DNA of 42,491 bases, taken from the NCBI GenBank assembly GCA_019416685.1, contig DXWV01000082.1, positions 47,364 through 89,854 of the forward strand, given 5' to 3'. A program made the position numbers and the translations under genes. This document shows positions 24,830 through 32,283 of the stretch, piece after piece (within the stretch, counting starts at the first letter, position 1; every line of letters starts with the position of its first letter). The notes under the pieces are model-generated. The model was not told the origin of the DNA, did no database searches, and saw nothing but the letters and a program-made list of their open reading frames with translations. The DNA is from Bacteroides sp. GTDB taxonomy: Bacteria > Bacteroidota > Bacteroidia > Bacteroidales > Bacteroidaceae.

Positions 24830-26676
24830 ATCTTATTTTGTTTATGTTCATAGTTTAGCGGATGTGTAAATACAAAACGCGCACCATCTGTATATGAAGC
24901 ATCAATCCATATTCTTCCTCCTACATGTTCAACAATCAATTGACAAATAGAAAGTCCCAATCCGGCACCTTGTACCCCCTCGTGCAATTTTTCAAAACGT
25001 TCAAAAATGTGTGGTTGTTTATCTAAAGGAATGCCACACCCTGTATCCTGAACAATAAACACAACTTCATTTTTCTCATTATCAATTTCCAACTTCAGTA
25101 ATATGCTTCCTTCTGGAGTAAACTTAGTGGAGTTTATCAATAAATTAATAAGAACTTGCTGTAACCGTCCCGAGTCCGTATAAAGTTCAAACTTATCCAA
25201 AGATGTTTCAAAATATACATTAGCAGAGGTTCGTTTTACTTTCTCAACCGTATCAATCACATTATGACAAAGAAGCACTATATCATAGTAACCAAATGTA
25301 AACCGGATATTGTCTTCTTTCAATGCTGATAGGTCAGCCACATCATTAAATAATTTCAATAGTAATTCTGAATTCTGACTGATCAGATCACTACATTGCT
25401 GACGAGTTTCAGCATCTTCCACTTCATTGGCAGTAATCAAACCGGCAAATCCCACGATTGCATTCAATGGTGTACGAAGCTCAAGACTCATATTGGAGAG
25501 AAATAAGTTTTTAGAACGAATAGAATCGGATGTTTCCGTCCTCAGTTTTTCAAGACGTTTACGCGATTGTTCCAGCTTCCTGTTTTTTTTACGGATTGCA
25601 AATATCAAGCAGGCAGCCAATAACAGTATAATGAAAAAAGAAAATATAATCCAAGCCAGCATTTTATTATGCATAGCCGTATTTTCTATTTCCATTTGGT
25701 CTACCCAATAGGCAATTCGCAAAGAATCTATCTGCTGGACATAGTGAATCATATTAAGTGAATCGGATAAAATTTTAGCCTCTTCGTACATATCACACGC
25801 CTCTCTCTTACTACCTTTCTTCTCTAGCAATGATGCTTTATCAATCAAGATATATTTATACTCACTCAAATTTCCACTTTTCATTATTACTAATGCAGTA
25901 GAATCACAAAACAAAAGAGCCTGTTCGTATTCACCAATCAATTCATAATAACGAGATGCGAGATTGTAATACCATCGGTCAAATACTCCATCAGAGGGTT
26001 TAAGTCTTTTTATTTGTTCCAGATTTAAACGGGATTGTTCGACATCCCGCATACCTAAGTCATAATATATCTGATAACACTGAAGATAAAAGATATAATC
26101 ATTTTTATCAGGAACTTCAGCTTTTTCAAGTAAATTACGAGTTTCTATCAGATAGAGCCGTAACTCCGGCATATTATTCAGTAACATACAGACGTGTAGT
26201 TGTTGTATCAATAAACGGATTTTAGAAAAATCATCATCTACTTTTTTTAGCAATTCACCTGCCTCAACAAATGTGGTATATGCTTGATTTACTTCATTCG
26301 AATGCATATAAGTAATTCCAATAGCCTGAACGGAAAGTGCTTTTCCCAAATCAGAATTCAGTCTATGAGCTTCTTCATACATCTGCTGGGATTTACTGAG
26401 AGCTAAACCGATTTTTCCATTCAGACAGTTTGAGTTAACAGTCATCAATTGGATACGAAACATATTGTCATAATCTTCCATATCATAAGCTCGTTTCTCC
26501 AGTTGTGCGCAAAGTTCAAGAATCTGTCCATCCTTTACAGAACTGCTATAATTTAAATTTTTACCGGCTAAAACATAAAGATGATGGAGAGACACATCAT
26601 GAGAAAGGGAAGCTGCATTCAATAAGCAAGTGATAATGCTTCCAAACATAATTGCAAATAGTTTTTCTTTATTCAT
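24826..26676 (-). CDS. Membrane sensor kinase homologue lacking the H-box histidine
   Basis: About 616 residues: signal peptide (MNKEKLFAIMFGSIITCLLNA), TPR-like periplasmic helices (YYNLASRYYELIGEYEQAL), a membrane helix near 338-361, a coiled coil (KKNRKLEQSRKRLEKLR) and a kinase region. The ATPase domain looks sound: N-box LINLLINSTKFT, G1 DTGCGIP, F-box IFERFEKL, G2 GAGLGLSICQLI. The dimerisation helix reads FLSNMSLELRTPLNAI, so Leu398 (codon CTT on the minus strand) stands where His is normally phosphorylated. It could bind ATP but cannot be a normal autokinase. I chose ATG 26676; ATG 26697 adds seven residues before the signal peptide. It has no receiver or DNA-binding domain and overlaps the next sensor gene by ATGA. 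Confidence 0.9.
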   Translation of the reverse strand: MNKEKLFAIMFGSIITCLLNAASLSHDVSLHHLYVLAGKNLNYSSSVKDGQILELCAQLEKRAYDMEDYDNMFRIQLMTVNSNCLNGKIGLALSKSQQMYEEAHRLNSDLGKALSVQAIGITYMHSNEVNQAYTTFVEAGELLKKVDDDFSKIRLLIQQLHVCMLLNNMPELRLYLIETRNLLEKAEVPDKNDYIFYLQCYQIYYDLGMRDVEQSRLNLEQIKRLKPSDGVFDRWYYNLASRYYELIGEYEQALLFCDSTALVIMKSGNLSEYKYILIDKASLLEKKGSKREACDMYEEAKILSDSLNMIHYVQQIDSLRIAYWVDQMEIENTAMHNKMLAWIIFSFFIILLLAACLIFAIRKKNRKLEQSRKRLEKLRTETSDSIRSKNLFLSNMSLELRTPLNAIVGFAGLITANEVEDAETRQQCSDLISQNSELLLKLFNDVADLSALKEDNIRFTFGYYDIVLLCHNVIDTVEKVKRTSANVYFETSLDKFELYTDSGRLQQVLINLLINSTKFTPEGSILLKLEIDNEKNEVVFIVQDTGCGIPLDKQPHIFERFEKLHEGVQGAGLGLSICQLIVEHVGGRIWIDASYTDGARFVFTHPLNYEHKQNKI

Positions 26677-26719
26677 ATCCAAAGAATACAGTAGCATTGA
26701 TTGTGTGTATACTTGAAAA

Positions 26720-26727
26720 CAAAGATA
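26720..26727 (-). promoter_or_regulatory. -7 box for the two sensor genes
   Basis: On the minus strand it reads TATCTTTG, 44 bases before the chosen start at 26676. It is divergent from the -7 box at 26783-26790. Confidence 0.5.
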
Positions 26728-26782
26728 GACAAAAAAATATCATTTTTGCAGTTTCACTTATTATAAATCAAATAATATTATT

Positions 26783-26790
26783 TATCTTTG
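26783..26790 (+). promoter_or_regulatory. -7 box for the NfeD-flotillin genes
   Basis: TATCTTTG. It overlaps the first codons of the longest open frame, which argues for translation from the ATG at 26830 rather than from upstream codons. Confidence 0.55.
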
Positions 26791-26829
26791 GAGCAAAAGA
26801 TGAATGATCCCCCAAATACATTAAACACT

Positions 26830-27327
26830 ATGAGTAATACTATTTTTCTTATCATTGCACTCGTCACCACAGGAATCTTCATTGTTCAGTTCATCCTATC
26901 CATCTTTTTCGGTGATTTTGATGCTGACGCAGATATTGACACAGACATAGGCAGTGTAGTTTCTTTCAAAGGGTTAACCCATTTTGGTATCGGATTTGGA
27001 TGGTATATGTATCTGCAACAAAGTACGGATGCAACGGCATATATTATTGGTATACTTGTCGGATTGCTATTCGTATTTGCTGTGTGGTATCTCTATAAAA
27101 AAGCTTATCAGTTACAGCAAGACAACCACTCAGAAGAAACGGAACAGCTTGTAGGACGAGAATGCACTATCTATTTCAGCCGGGGCGAAGGAAAATATAC
27201 AGTACAGGTGAAACGTGATGGTGCAATGAGAGAAGTGGATGTGATATCCGAATCAGCCAAAAATTACCAAACAGGAGATAAAGCTATTATCGCTTCTTGT
27301 AAAGAAGGAACGCTTTATATTAATTGA
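26830..27327 (+). CDS. NfeD-like membrane protein (flotillin partner)
   Basis: A 165-residue protein. An N-terminal membrane helix (TIFLIIALVTTGIFIVQFILSIF) and an acidic loop (FDADADIDTDIG) are followed by a second hydrophobic region (DATAYIIGILVGLLFVFAVWYLY). The C-terminal domain (about 105-165: LVGRECTIYFSRGEGKYTVQV, ending KEGTLYIN) fits the NfeD OB-fold. Proteins of this type are encoded beside flotillins, as in the Bacillus yuaF-yuaG pair, and organise membrane microdomains. The longer open frame reaches back to 26788, but a -7 box lies there, so the ATG at 26830 is preferred. The flotillin gene follows after a repeat-filled 82-base gap. Confidence 0.82.
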   Translation: MSNTIFLIIALVTTGIFIVQFILSIFFGDFDADADIDTDIGSVVSFKGLTHFGIGFGWYMYLQQSTDATAYIIGILVGLLFVFAVWYLYKKAYQLQQDNHSEETEQLVGRECTIYFSRGEGKYTVQVKRDGAMREVDVISESAKNYQTGDKAIIASCKEGTLYIN

Positions 27328-27405
27328 GAGTCGAGAGTGAAAGACCTCAACTTAAACAACTTAAAAACTCAAAAACTTAAGAACTCAAAAACTTAAAAAC
27401 TCAAA
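27325..27405. repeat. 8-base tandem array (AACTTAAA/AACTCAAA)
   Basis: After 7-base units (TTGAGAG, TCGAGAG, TGAAAGA) that include the NfeD stop codon, six perfect-length 8-base units run from 27358 to 27405. They alternate AACTTAAA and AACTCAAA, with one AACTTAAG. The array ends four bases before the flotillin ATG. The two halves are not good inverted copies, so this member is one-sided. Confidence 0.85.
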
Positions 27406-27409
27406 TAAC

Positions 27410-29044
27410 ATGACTCAAGAAATGATGATTATGGCTGCTATCCTGGTGGCAGTTATTCTACTTACGTTTATCGGAATCCTCTCCCGCTACCGCAAATGCA
27501 AAAGTGACGAAGTACTCGTAGTTTACGGTAAGACAGGTAAAGACAAAAAATCAGCAAAGCTCTATCACGGTGGCGCAGCCTTTGTATGGCCTATCCTGCA
27601 AGGATATGAATTTTTGTCAATGAAGCCCATGCAAATAGATTGCAAATTAACAGGAGCACTATCAGCGCAAAACATCCGTGTAGACGTACCAACTACTATC
27701 ACTGTAGCTATCAGCACAGACCCTGAAGTAATGCAGAATGCAGCAGAGCGTATGCTGGGGCTGACAATGGATGACAAACAAAACTTAATTACAGATGTGG
27801 TATACGGACAGATGCGTCTGGTTATTGCCGACATGACAATTGAGGAGCTGAATTCTGACCGTGACAAATTCTTGTCGAAAGTAAAAGACAACATTGATAC
27901 AGAATTACGTAAATTTGGTTTATATCTGATGAATATCAACATCAGTGATATTCGTGATGCGGCCAATTACATTGTGAACCTTGGTAAAGAGGCCGAAAGT
28001 AAGGCACTGAACGAAGCACAAGCCAACATTGAAGAGCAAGAAAAACTGGGTGCTATCAAGATTGCAACCCAAATAAAAGAACGTGAAACAAAAGTTGCCG
28101 AAACTCGTAAAGACCAAGATATCGCCATTGCCGAAACAAAGAAGCTACAGGAAATTTCGGTAGCTAATGCCGACAAAGACCGTATCTCACAAGTAGCACT
28201 TGCCAATGCCGAGAAAGAAGCACAGGTAGCAAAAGCAGAAGCAGATAAGAATATACGCATTGAACAGGCCAATACGGAAAAAGAAAGTCGTGTGGCAGAA
28301 TTAAATTCTGATATGGAAATCAAACAGGCAGAAGCTGCCAAAAAAGCAGCCATCGGACGCAATGAGGCACAAAAAGAAATTGCCAAATCGGACGCAGAAC
28401 TGGCTGTAACGCAAGCTAATGCTGATAAAGAGGCCGGAGAAGCTACTGCTAAATCAGAAGCTGCCGTACAAACCGCACGTGAAACGGCACAAAAGGAAGT
28501 AGAAGAAGCCAAAGCTAAAAAAGTGGAATCATCACTGAAAGCTGAAAAAATAGTCCCGGCAGAAGTGGCACGACAAGAAGCTATCCTGCAAGCAGAAGCC
28601 GTGGCAGAAAAAATAACCCGCGAAGCGGAGGCTCGCGCAAAAGCTACTTTAGCGCAAGCACAAGCAGAAGCGAAAGCCATTCAGATGAAACTGGAAGCAG
28701 AAGCAGAAGGTAAAAAACGTTCGTTACTGGCAGAAGCAGAAGGCTTTGAAGCCATGGTGCGTGCAGCAGAATCCAATCCGGCTATCGCCATCCAGTATAA
28801 GATGGTGGATCAGTGGAAAGAGATTGCCGGCGAACAAGTAAAAGCGTTTGAACATATGAATCTGGGTAATATTACCGTATTCGACGGAGGAAACGGAAGT
28901 ACAGGTAATTTCCTTAGTTCACTGGTGAAAACAGTAGCGCCAAGCCTGGGAGTTCTCGATAAACTGCCGATTGGAGAAACGGTGAAAGGAATAATAAACC
29001 CGGATAGTAAAGAGGAAGAAAAGAAAAAAGAAGAGAAAAAATAA
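27410..29044 (+). CDS. Flotillin-family protein (SPFH domain)
   Basis: A 544-residue flotillin. An N-terminal membrane helix (IMAAILVAVILLTFIGIL) is followed by the SPFH domain (about 30-200: DEVLVVYGKTG, GGAAFVWPILQGYEFLSMKPMQ, ISDIRDAANYI). A very long Ala/Glu/Lys-rich coiled coil spans about 195-470. The C-terminal segment (MVDQWKEIAGEQVKAFEHM) leads to a Lys/Glu tail. It forms oligomeric scaffolds at the cytoplasmic membrane, with roles in membrane organisation and protein trafficking. It is paired with the NfeD-like gene upstream. A long minus-strand open frame inside it (27967-28680) is a shadow of the coiled-coil codon bias. Confidence 0.93.
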   Translation: MTQEMMIMAAILVAVILLTFIGILSRYRKCKSDEVLVVYGKTGKDKKSAKLYHGGAAFVWPILQGYEFLSMKPMQIDCKLTGALSAQNIRVDVPTTITVAISTDPEVMQNAAERMLGLTMDDKQNLITDVVYGQMRLVIADMTIEELNSDRDKFLSKVKDNIDTELRKFGLYLMNINISDIRDAANYIVNLGKEAESKALNEAQANIEEQEKLGAIKIATQIKERETKVAETRKDQDIAIAETKKLQEISVANADKDRISQVALANAEKEAQVAKAEADKNIRIEQANTEKESRVAELNSDMEIKQAEAAKKAAIGRNEAQKEIAKSDAELAVTQANADKEAGEATAKSEAAVQTARETAQKEVEEAKAKKVESSLKAEKIVPAEVARQEAILQAEAVAEKITREAEARAKATLAQAQAEAKAIQMKLEAEAEGKKRSLLAEAEGFEAMVRAAESNPAIAIQYKMVDQWKEIAGEQVKAFEHMNLGNITVFDGGNGSTGNFLSSLVKTVAPSLGVLDKLPIGETVKGIINPDSKEEEKKKEEKK

Positions 29045-29050
29045 TTATTT

Positions 29051-29137
29051 AATGTACCAATAATCGATGTGCCAATTGGCTGTGCAATGTATGCACAGCT
29101 TAATTGGCACATTAGCACGTTATTATATTGCACAATT
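29051..29137. repeat. Inverted 8-base array around a strong hairpin (TTGGCACA type)
   Basis: GTGCCAATT (29069-29077) and AATTGGCAC (29102-29110) flank GGCTGTGCA / TGCACAGCT, forming a near-continuous hairpin. On the right, units TTGGCACA, TTAGCACG, TTATTATA, TTGCACAA repeat every eight bases. Read in reverse, the centre AGCTGTGCATAC resembles the core of 37901-37990. It could also serve as the flotillin terminator. Confidence 0.8.
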
Positions 29138-29172
29138 ATTACTTTGTGCTCATTAAAAATATAACTTATATC

Positions 29173-29841
29173 ATGCGTTTTCATCATTATCCAATCTATT
29201 TATTTTTATTTACCACTCTCGTTGGTTTTGTAGGATGCAAAAAGAAAGATATGTCGCTCAAATTAAATGAGCCACGAAATATAAAAGGAGTCATCAGTTA
29301 CAAACGTTCATTTGGCGATCTGAACGACATTCACCTTAAAGCAGCACAAAGTCTGGGGATTCGCCCGCTGGCTTCACGCGAAGAAGCCGAACAAATGAAA
29401 GAAAAACTGGTACATATCAAAAGCAATGACTGCTATACAGTTGATTCACTCACACACTCCATCCCTTTTCTTGTACCGCGTGCCAGTGCTTTACTTAACA
29501 CCATAGGAAGCAATTTTCTTGATTCGCTCACAACAAAAGGATTAAATCCAAATCAGATAATCATCACCTCTGTCCTCCGTACAGAAGATGACGTGAAGCG
29601 TCTGAGACACAGAAACATTAATGCATCAAAAAACTCAGCCCATTTCTATGGCACAACGTTCGACGTAAGTTGGAAACGCTTCAAGAAAATTGAAGACGAA
29701 GACGGACGACCTTTACAGGATGTTAGTGCAGATACGTTAAAACTTGTACTGTCGGAAGTTTTGCGCGACCTGAGAAAAGAAGATAAATGTTATATTAAAT
29801 ACGAGTTGAAACAGGGTTGCTTCCATATAACAACAAGATAA
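29173..29841 (+). CDS. M15-peptidase-like lipoprotein (DUF5715-type)
   Basis: A 222-residue lipoprotein with a signal ending GFVGC. Residues 125-220 resemble the zinc D,D-/L,D-carboxypeptidase fold (M15/VanY). IITSVLRTEDDVKRLR precedes the metal motif S-A-H157-F-Y-G-T-T-F-D164, which fits SxHxxGxxxD, and a third possible ligand is H218 in CFHITT near the C-terminus. The catalytic Glu usually three residues before that last His is Gly here (GCFH). It may therefore bind peptidoglycan rather than cut it, or use another base. I chose ATG 29173; the frame is open upstream to a TTG at 29128. The family name is from memory and less certain than the motif. Confidence 0.75.
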   Translation: MRFHHYPIYLFLFTTLVGFVGCKKKDMSLKLNEPRNIKGVISYKRSFGDLNDIHLKAAQSLGIRPLASREEAEQMKEKLVHIKSNDCYTVDSLTHSIPFLVPRASALLNTIGSNFLDSLTTKGLNPNQIIITSVLRTEDDVKRLRHRNINASKNSAHFYGTTFDVSWKRFKKIEDEDGRPLQDVSADTLKLVLSEVLRDLRKEDKCYIKYELKQGCFHITTR

Positions 29842-29868
29842 TGAGGTATTGTACTACAATATCTGATG

Positions 29869-29960
29869 AAACGCGAATTGACACAGATTAAAAAAGGTGT
29901 TATTCTATCTTTTAAGTCTATACCTTTACAAAAATTTGCATTCAGTTGCGTTTTAATCAA
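29869..29960. repeat. Degenerate 10-base array member
   Basis: GAAACGCGAATTGACACAGA (from about 29870) resembles the GAAACGCAGATTAACGCAGA unit of 15198 and 36506, and TTGCGTTTTAATC near 29946 resembles its inverted arm. It is weak, and reported as a likely remnant. Confidence 0.4.
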
Positions 29961-29962
29961 AT

Positions 29963-29995
29963 ATCGCCTGCCGAACCTCCCCGTGCGGGAAGCAC
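29963..29995. repeat. Short palindromic intergenic repeat, copy 2
   Basis: ATCGCCTGCCGAACC followed by TCCCCGTGCGGGAAGCAC. It differs from copy 1 at 5690-5722 at three positions, which lie outside the palindrome. It lies about 95 bases upstream of phoH. Confidence 0.75.
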
Positions 29996-30056
29996 TCGTA
30001 ACCATACGTTGTAAATTTATTCTGCCAGAACATCTAAAGTATCCAAACCTTTTCAC

Positions 30057-30064
30057 TAAATTTG
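30057..30064 (+). promoter_or_regulatory. -7 box for phoH
   Basis: TAAATTTG, 27 bases before the ATG at 30091. No -33 box is seen. Confidence 0.5.
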
Positions 30065-30090
30065 CGGATATTTTTCTTTAATACAACTCA

Positions 30091-31140
30091 ATGATAGAAA
30101 AACTGATTGTTCTTGAGGATATTGATCCGGTTATTTTTTATGGTGTAAACAACGCCAACATACAGTTAATTAAAGCTTTATATCCAAAGCTACGCATTGT
30201 TGCCCGCGGTAATGTTATCAAAGTTCTGGGCGACGAGGAAGAAATGTGTGCCTTTGAAGAAAATATCATCAAACTTGAGAAATACTGTGCCGAATATAAT
30301 TCGCTGAAAGAAGAAGTCATTATCGACATCATTAAAGGAAATGCCCCGCAGGCTGAACAGACCGGGAATGTGATTGTATTCAGTGTAACCGGAAAACCTA
30401 TTATCCCTCGTAGTGAAAACCAACTGAAATTAGTACAGGGCTTTGCCAAAAACGACATGGTGTTTGCCATCGGTCCTGCCGGGTCGGGAAAGACTTACAC
30501 AGCGATAGCACTCGCAGTTCGTGCACTTAAAAATAAAGAAATCAAAAAAATAATACTCAGCCGTCCTGCCGTAGAAGCCGGTGAAAAACTGGGATTTCTC
30601 CCCGGAGATATGAAGGAGAAGATAGACCCGTATTTGCAACCTCTTTACGACGCCTTGCAAGATATGATCCCTGCTGCAAAGTTAAAAGAATATATGGAAC
30701 TCAATATCATTCAGATTGCCCCGCTCGCCTTTATGCGCGGACGTACACTGAATGATGCCATCGTGATCTTGGACGAAGCACAGAATACAACGACTCAACA
30801 AATAAAAATGTTTCTTACCCGTATGGGTATGAACACCAAGATGATTGTGACCGGAGATATGACACAGATTGATCTTCCCGCTTCACAAACATCGGGTTTA
30901 GTACAGGCACTCCGCATATTGAAGGGAGTAAAAGGTATCAGTTTTGTAGAACTAAACAAAAAAGATATCGTACGTCATAAATTAGTAGAACGCATTGTGG
31001 ATGCTTATGAAAGGTTTGATAAAGAGAAAAAGGTTGCGAGAGAAGAACTAAGAGCTACAAGTGAGAATACAGAGCTAACCGGTAATAAGCCCAAAGCAAA
31101 AATAAAGAAGCCTGAGCCTGATAACAAAATTCTTTTGTAA
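30091..31140 (+). CDS. phoH: PhoH family ATPase
   Basis: A 349-residue cytoplasmic ATPase. An N-terminal KH-like segment (NNANIQLIKALYPKLRIVARG followed by NVIKVLGDEE) precedes the ATPase core: Walker A G128-PAGSGKT135, Walker B VILDEAQN with D228 and E229, and sensor MIVTGDMTQIDLP. The core is well conserved with PhoH/YbeZ, an RNA-associated ATPase that works with the RNase YbeY in ribosome quality control. The last 40 residues are a basic, low-complexity tail. It is followed closely by purC. Confidence 0.93.
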   Translation: MIEKLIVLEDIDPVIFYGVNNANIQLIKALYPKLRIVARGNVIKVLGDEEEMCAFEENIIKLEKYCAEYNSLKEEVIIDIIKGNAPQAEQTGNVIVFSVTGKPIIPRSENQLKLVQGFAKNDMVFAIGPAGSGKTYTAIALAVRALKNKEIKKIILSRPAVEAGEKLGFLPGDMKEKIDPYLQPLYDALQDMIPAAKLKEYMELNIIQIAPLAFMRGRTLNDAIVILDEAQNTTTQQIKMFLTRMGMNTKMIVTGDMTQIDLPASQTSGLVQALRILKGVKGISFVELNKKDIVRHKLVERIVDAYERFDKEKKVAREELRATSENTELTGNKPKAKIKKPEPDNKILL

Positions 31141-31234
31141 ATTGATTTAACTCCGGTCGTAAATCGTCAACAGACCTATAGTTATAATAAAATAATGGTC
31201 ATGACCGTAGGGAATAATTTGTAAATTATATAAG

Positions 31235-32176
31235 ATGAAAGCATTAACTAAAACTGAATTCAACTTTCCGGGACAGAAAAGCGTGTATCACGGAAAAGTA
31301 CGTGATGTCTATAACATCAACGGTGAAAAACTTGTTATGGTAGCTACCGACCGTATTTCGGCCTTTGACGTGGTGCTGCCCGAAGGTATTCCTTACAAAG
31401 GACAAATGCTGAACCAGATTGCTGCCAAATTCCTTGATGCAACAACTGACATCTGCCCGAACTGGAAACTTGCTACTCCTGACCCAATGGTTACGGTAGG
31501 TGTACTTTGCGAAGGTTTCCCGGTTGAAATGATTGTGCGTGGTTACCTTTGTGGCAGTGCATGGCGTACTTATAAAAGTGGTGTACGAGAAATCTGTGGA
31601 GTAAAACTTCCGGATGGAATGCGTGAAAATGAAAAATTCCCGGAACCAATCGTAACTCCTACTACTAAGGCGGAAATGGGATTGCATGACGAGGATATCT
31701 CTAAAGAAGAAATTCTGAAACAAGGTCTGGCTACCCCTGAAGAATACGAAATTCTTGAAAAATATACACTGGCACTCTTTAAACGAGGAACAGAAATCGC
31801 AGCAGAACGTGGGTTGATACTCGTTGATACGAAATATGAATTTGGTAAACATAACGGTACTATCTACCTGATGGATGAGATCCACACTCCGGATTCAAGC
31901 CGTTATTTCTACTCAGAAGGCTACCAGGAACGTTTTGAAAAAGGTGAAGCACAAAAGCAACTCTCTAAAGAATTCGTACGCGAATGGTTGATGGAAAACG
32001 GTTTTCAGGGTAAAGACGGACAAAAAGTACCTGAAATGACCCCGGAAATCGTACAAAGCATTAGCGACCGCTATATCGAACTTTTCGAAAACATCACCGG
32101 AGAAAAATTTGTTAAGGAAGATACGAGCAATATAACGGAACGTATATTTAAGAACGTTTCTACGTTCTTAAAATAG
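31235..32176 (+). CDS. purC: SAICAR synthetase PurC
   Basis: Phosphoribosylaminoimidazole-succinocarboxamide synthase, 313 residues. It joins aspartate to CAIR with ATP in purine synthesis. Clear signatures: GKVRDVYNINGEKLVMVATDRISAFD, GIPYKGQMLNQIA, EMIVRGYLCGSAWRTY, LVDTKYEFGKHNGTIYLMDEIHTPDSSRY. The length and the C-terminal extension (LENITGEKF region) fit the longer form. The stop codon TAG is the start of the following tandem array. purM lies downstream in the window but not in the same operon. Confidence 0.96.
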   Translation: MKALTKTEFNFPGQKSVYHGKVRDVYNINGEKLVMVATDRISAFDVVLPEGIPYKGQMLNQIAAKFLDATTDICPNWKLATPDPMVTVGVLCEGFPVEMIVRGYLCGSAWRTYKSGVREICGVKLPDGMRENEKFPEPIVTPTTKAEMGLHDEDISKEEILKQGLATPEEYEILEKYTLALFKRGTEIAAERGLILVDTKYEFGKHNGTIYLMDEIHTPDSSRYFYSEGYQERFEKGEAQKQLSKEFVREWLMENGFQGKDGQKVPEMTPEIVQSISDRYIELFENITGEKFVKEDTSNITERIFKNVSTFLK

Positions 32177-32262
32177 TTGAAAATTGAAAGTTGAAAGTTG
32201 AAAGTTAGCTGCGCTGTCATGCCGCATAGTAACTGCCAACTTTCAACTGTCAACTCTCAACT
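32174..32262. repeat. Inverted 7-base tandem array with core (GTTGAAA type)
   Basis: Left arm 32174-32206: GTTGAAA-type units (AGTTGAA, AATTGAA, AGTTGAA repeated) starting at the purC stop codon. Core: AGCTGCGCTGTC then ATGCCGCATAGTAACT. Right arm 32234-32262: GCCAACT, TTCAACT, GTCAACT, CTCAACT, the reverse complement of the left units. The core is shared with 37901-37990 although the arms there are unrelated. Confidence 0.88.
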
Positions 32263-32283
32263 AAATAAGATTTTCAATTAAAT

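Noticed and set aside
24826..26676. Frameshift explaining the missing H-box histidine
   Set aside because: The frame is continuous with conserved residues on both sides (FLSNMS and ELRTPLNAI); only the His codon is changed, to CTT.
26788..26829. Longer NfeD-like protein from upstream codons
   Set aside because: The -7 box at 26783-26790 would make that start leaderless or untranscribed; the ATG at 26830 begins the hydrophobic segment properly.
27967..28680. 237-codon Ala/Ser-rich minus-strand open frame
   Set aside because: It is the antisense shadow of the flotillin coiled coil; composition mirrors GCA/GAA codon use.
31150..31205. Further tandem array upstream of purC
   Set aside because: CGTAAATCGTC and the palindrome GGTCATGACC are suggestive but too short to show a repeating unit.
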